Origin: Alviniconcha marisindica
Taxonomy: Eukaryota; Mollusca; Gastropoda; Provannidae
Direction of reading: 5' to 3'
Length of the DNA: 64,000 nt
Assembly (NCBI GenBank): GCA_018857735.1
Contig: JABMCL010002100.1
Location: 666,001-730,000 of the forward strand
Positions 1-64,000 of the stretch are shown here, piece after piece; position 1 is the stretch's first letter, and each line of letters begins with the position of its first letter. The notes under the pieces were generated by a model, which was not told where the DNA came from, searched no databases, and saw only the letters and a list, made by a program, of their open reading frames with translations. The translations under genes were made by a program, and so were the position numbers.

Positions 1-62751
<62,751 letters not shown>

Positions 62752-62894
62752 GCAGCAGACCACTTTTTCTCTTCCTCGAATTATGAATGGCGGAGACGAA
62801 AAATGTGCCGACATATTCCACATTTTCTAAGTGACATGACAGCTCACAGTGACATCTGTCCTTAGCAAAAAGACAAGTGTCTTGTCGTACTTAC

Positions 62895-62990
62895 CTTGCT
62901 TCAATTCCTATCCGCAAAGAGCACTCCTTGAGCAATATTTCACGAGCCAGTGAGTCGATCGGTAGAGACTGTCTCGTCGCAGGAAGAGCA
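62895..62990 (-). other. Possible non-coding first exon with strong 5' splice site
   Basis: On the minus strand the sequence AAG followed by GTAAGTAC forms a near-consensus donor ending at 62,895. The phase-0 frame into it has a stop (TGA) just upstream and no ATG, so it would be 5' UTR. The upstream boundary (transcription start) is a guess from the CCAAT box about 50 bases further up. It may be an alternative first exon of the same gene, or the first exon of a transcript whose other exons I cannot recognise. Confidence 0.3.
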
Positions 62991-63039
62991 AGCACTTCCT
63001 GTGAACTTGTCACCGGGACAAATGACACCCGGCTGTGTG

Positions 63040-63044
63040 ATTGG
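63040..63044 (-). promoter_or_regulatory. CCAAT box of a candidate minus-strand promoter
   Basis: ATTGG on the plus strand reads CCAAT in gene direction, inside AACCAATCACA. It lies upstream of the donor at 62,895 and the ATG at 62,751, in a stretch with several CpG dinucleotides. No TATA box is evident. Promoter assignment is inference from position. Confidence 0.3.
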
Positions 63045-63099
63045 TTCTTTAGGTTGCTCGTTGAGACATTTGATGACCGCAGAATGACAGGCAATAACA

Positions 63100-64000
63100 C
63101 ATACAAATGCAATACTATGTGTTTTTTCCTCAATAAGCTGTGAGCATGTTACATCGCACAATGCCTCACGTTTCATGTTCTGAGGTCAAAACGTCATTCG
63201 AAGGGAAATAATAACAGCTTTGATGAAATCAGCTATGGGAGAGTTTTGTCCCTTGAATTTTCTGTTCTCGCATAAAGGACTATTGGACCTTTTGATTTAC
63301 TCCATTTTCATTGTACCTTATTTGTTAGTGTCAAAGGAACCTCAATGTTCCGAAAATTCGGAAGTTGTTTTGTATTGTAAGAAACAAATCTGAAACAAGA
63401 ATCCAAACACATTAAAAAGAACGCTATTTAACAGAACAAAAAACAACATGAGAATTTTCGGGGTGAGAACTTCGTGCGGTTTTACCACCGTCAACCAGTA
63501 CGGTCATATCAGGGCGACTGATTAATTTCAAGATAGTCCCCTTTACCACGCTACAAAACGACACTTAAACAACAGTTAAACGGTGAAAATTAGACGTAGA
63601 ACTAGGACACTTATCTGCTTTTGGTTGAGCTATGTTGTTTTCGTGTCCAGTGCCTGAATAAAAATTAAAAGCGTTCTCTATACGCTTTTTGGTGTGATGT
63701 GTTCAGAAGGACGTACTTTCTTTCACCGAGCGATGGGCTTAGTTTTAATTAATGAAGCCATGGTATGTTACTGCTAAAATGTCGCAAAAATATCCTGCCG
63801 AATTGTCTTGGTATTTTAATGTGCACTGCAATCATAATTTGTATATGACTCAAGTGTACTGGGAGCAAGACAAGACTGAACCTTCAAGTCAGTAAAGGCA
63901 GAACTGTCAGTCAGTCTCAGTTTGAATGTAATTTGTATTGCATATATCGCCGCATCAGTAAAAACTAATGGACTTTGCTGGTTTTACCTGCCGTGAAGTC
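63100..64000. other. Upstream flank, no gene recognised
   Basis: AT-rich unique sequence beyond the candidate promoter. A GCAG-GTAAAA donor-like site at about 63,986 (minus strand) could end an upstream alternative exon, but only 13 bases of it are in the window. Confidence 0.5.

Noticed and set aside
63988..64000. Donor-like GCAG-GTAAAA on the minus strand at the window edge
   Set aside because: Only 13 bases of the would-be exon are visible, so it cannot be supported.

Overview
The window is animal nuclear DNA. It holds one large, intron-rich gene on the minus strand, cut by the left edge of the window, with many tandem repeats and a few transposon remnants in its introns. The decoded protein is an ARHGAP21/ARHGAP23-type Rho GTPase-activating protein: an N-terminal PDZ domain, a long Ser/Pro-rich linker, a PH domain, a RhoGAP domain, and a C-terminal tail with a predicted coiled coil. 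Gene structure, dense CA/CT/TA microsatellites, poly-C/poly-G runs, a tRNA-derived SINE-like element and a TTAA-flanked MITE suggest an invertebrate, most likely a mollusc such as a gastropod. The taxon is inference; the gene family is seen directly in the translated exons.

Layout in transcription order, right to left. A possible promoter and non-coding first exon lie at about 62,895-63,045, and a candidate start-codon exon at 62,719-62,751. A first intron of about 23 kb follows, with GC-rich blocks, minisatellites, a MITE-like element and a possible transposase relic. PDZ exons lie between 39,488 and 30,753, one of them a 34-base microexon. One 1,921-base exon (27,632-29,552) encodes most of the disordered linker. 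Three small linker exons lie at 24,861-22,394, PH exons at 14,754-12,431, a basic linker at 11,506-8,887, RhoGAP exons at 8,037-3,961, and C-terminal exons at 3,076-2,773 and 988 to beyond base 1. Nineteen exons join with compatible splice phases into 1,794 codons without a stop. The candidate first exon adds 11. The stop codon and 3' UTR are outside the window.

The most unusual observation is that three introns in the 3' half contain tandem arrays made from the end of the preceding exon plus its own 5' splice site. The tail of a RhoGAP exon is repeated about 20 times (5,585-7,288), the tail of the first C-terminal exon about 11 times (1,900-2,772), and the tail of the exon entering the RhoGAP domain about three times (8,602-8,886). 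All have the same polarity. The 71-base copies of the RhoGAP tail differ from the live exon mainly at synonymous third positions. Many copies in the 1.9-2.8 kb array have a pyrimidine tract, CAG and GTATGT in direct succession, the layout of a recursive-splice (zero-length exon) site. Other minisatellites lie against splice sites at exons 10, 14 and 18.

No second protein-coding gene, rRNA, functional tRNA or CRISPR array was found. Exon boundaries were set by reading frame, AG/GT sites and family similarity, without transcript evidence.
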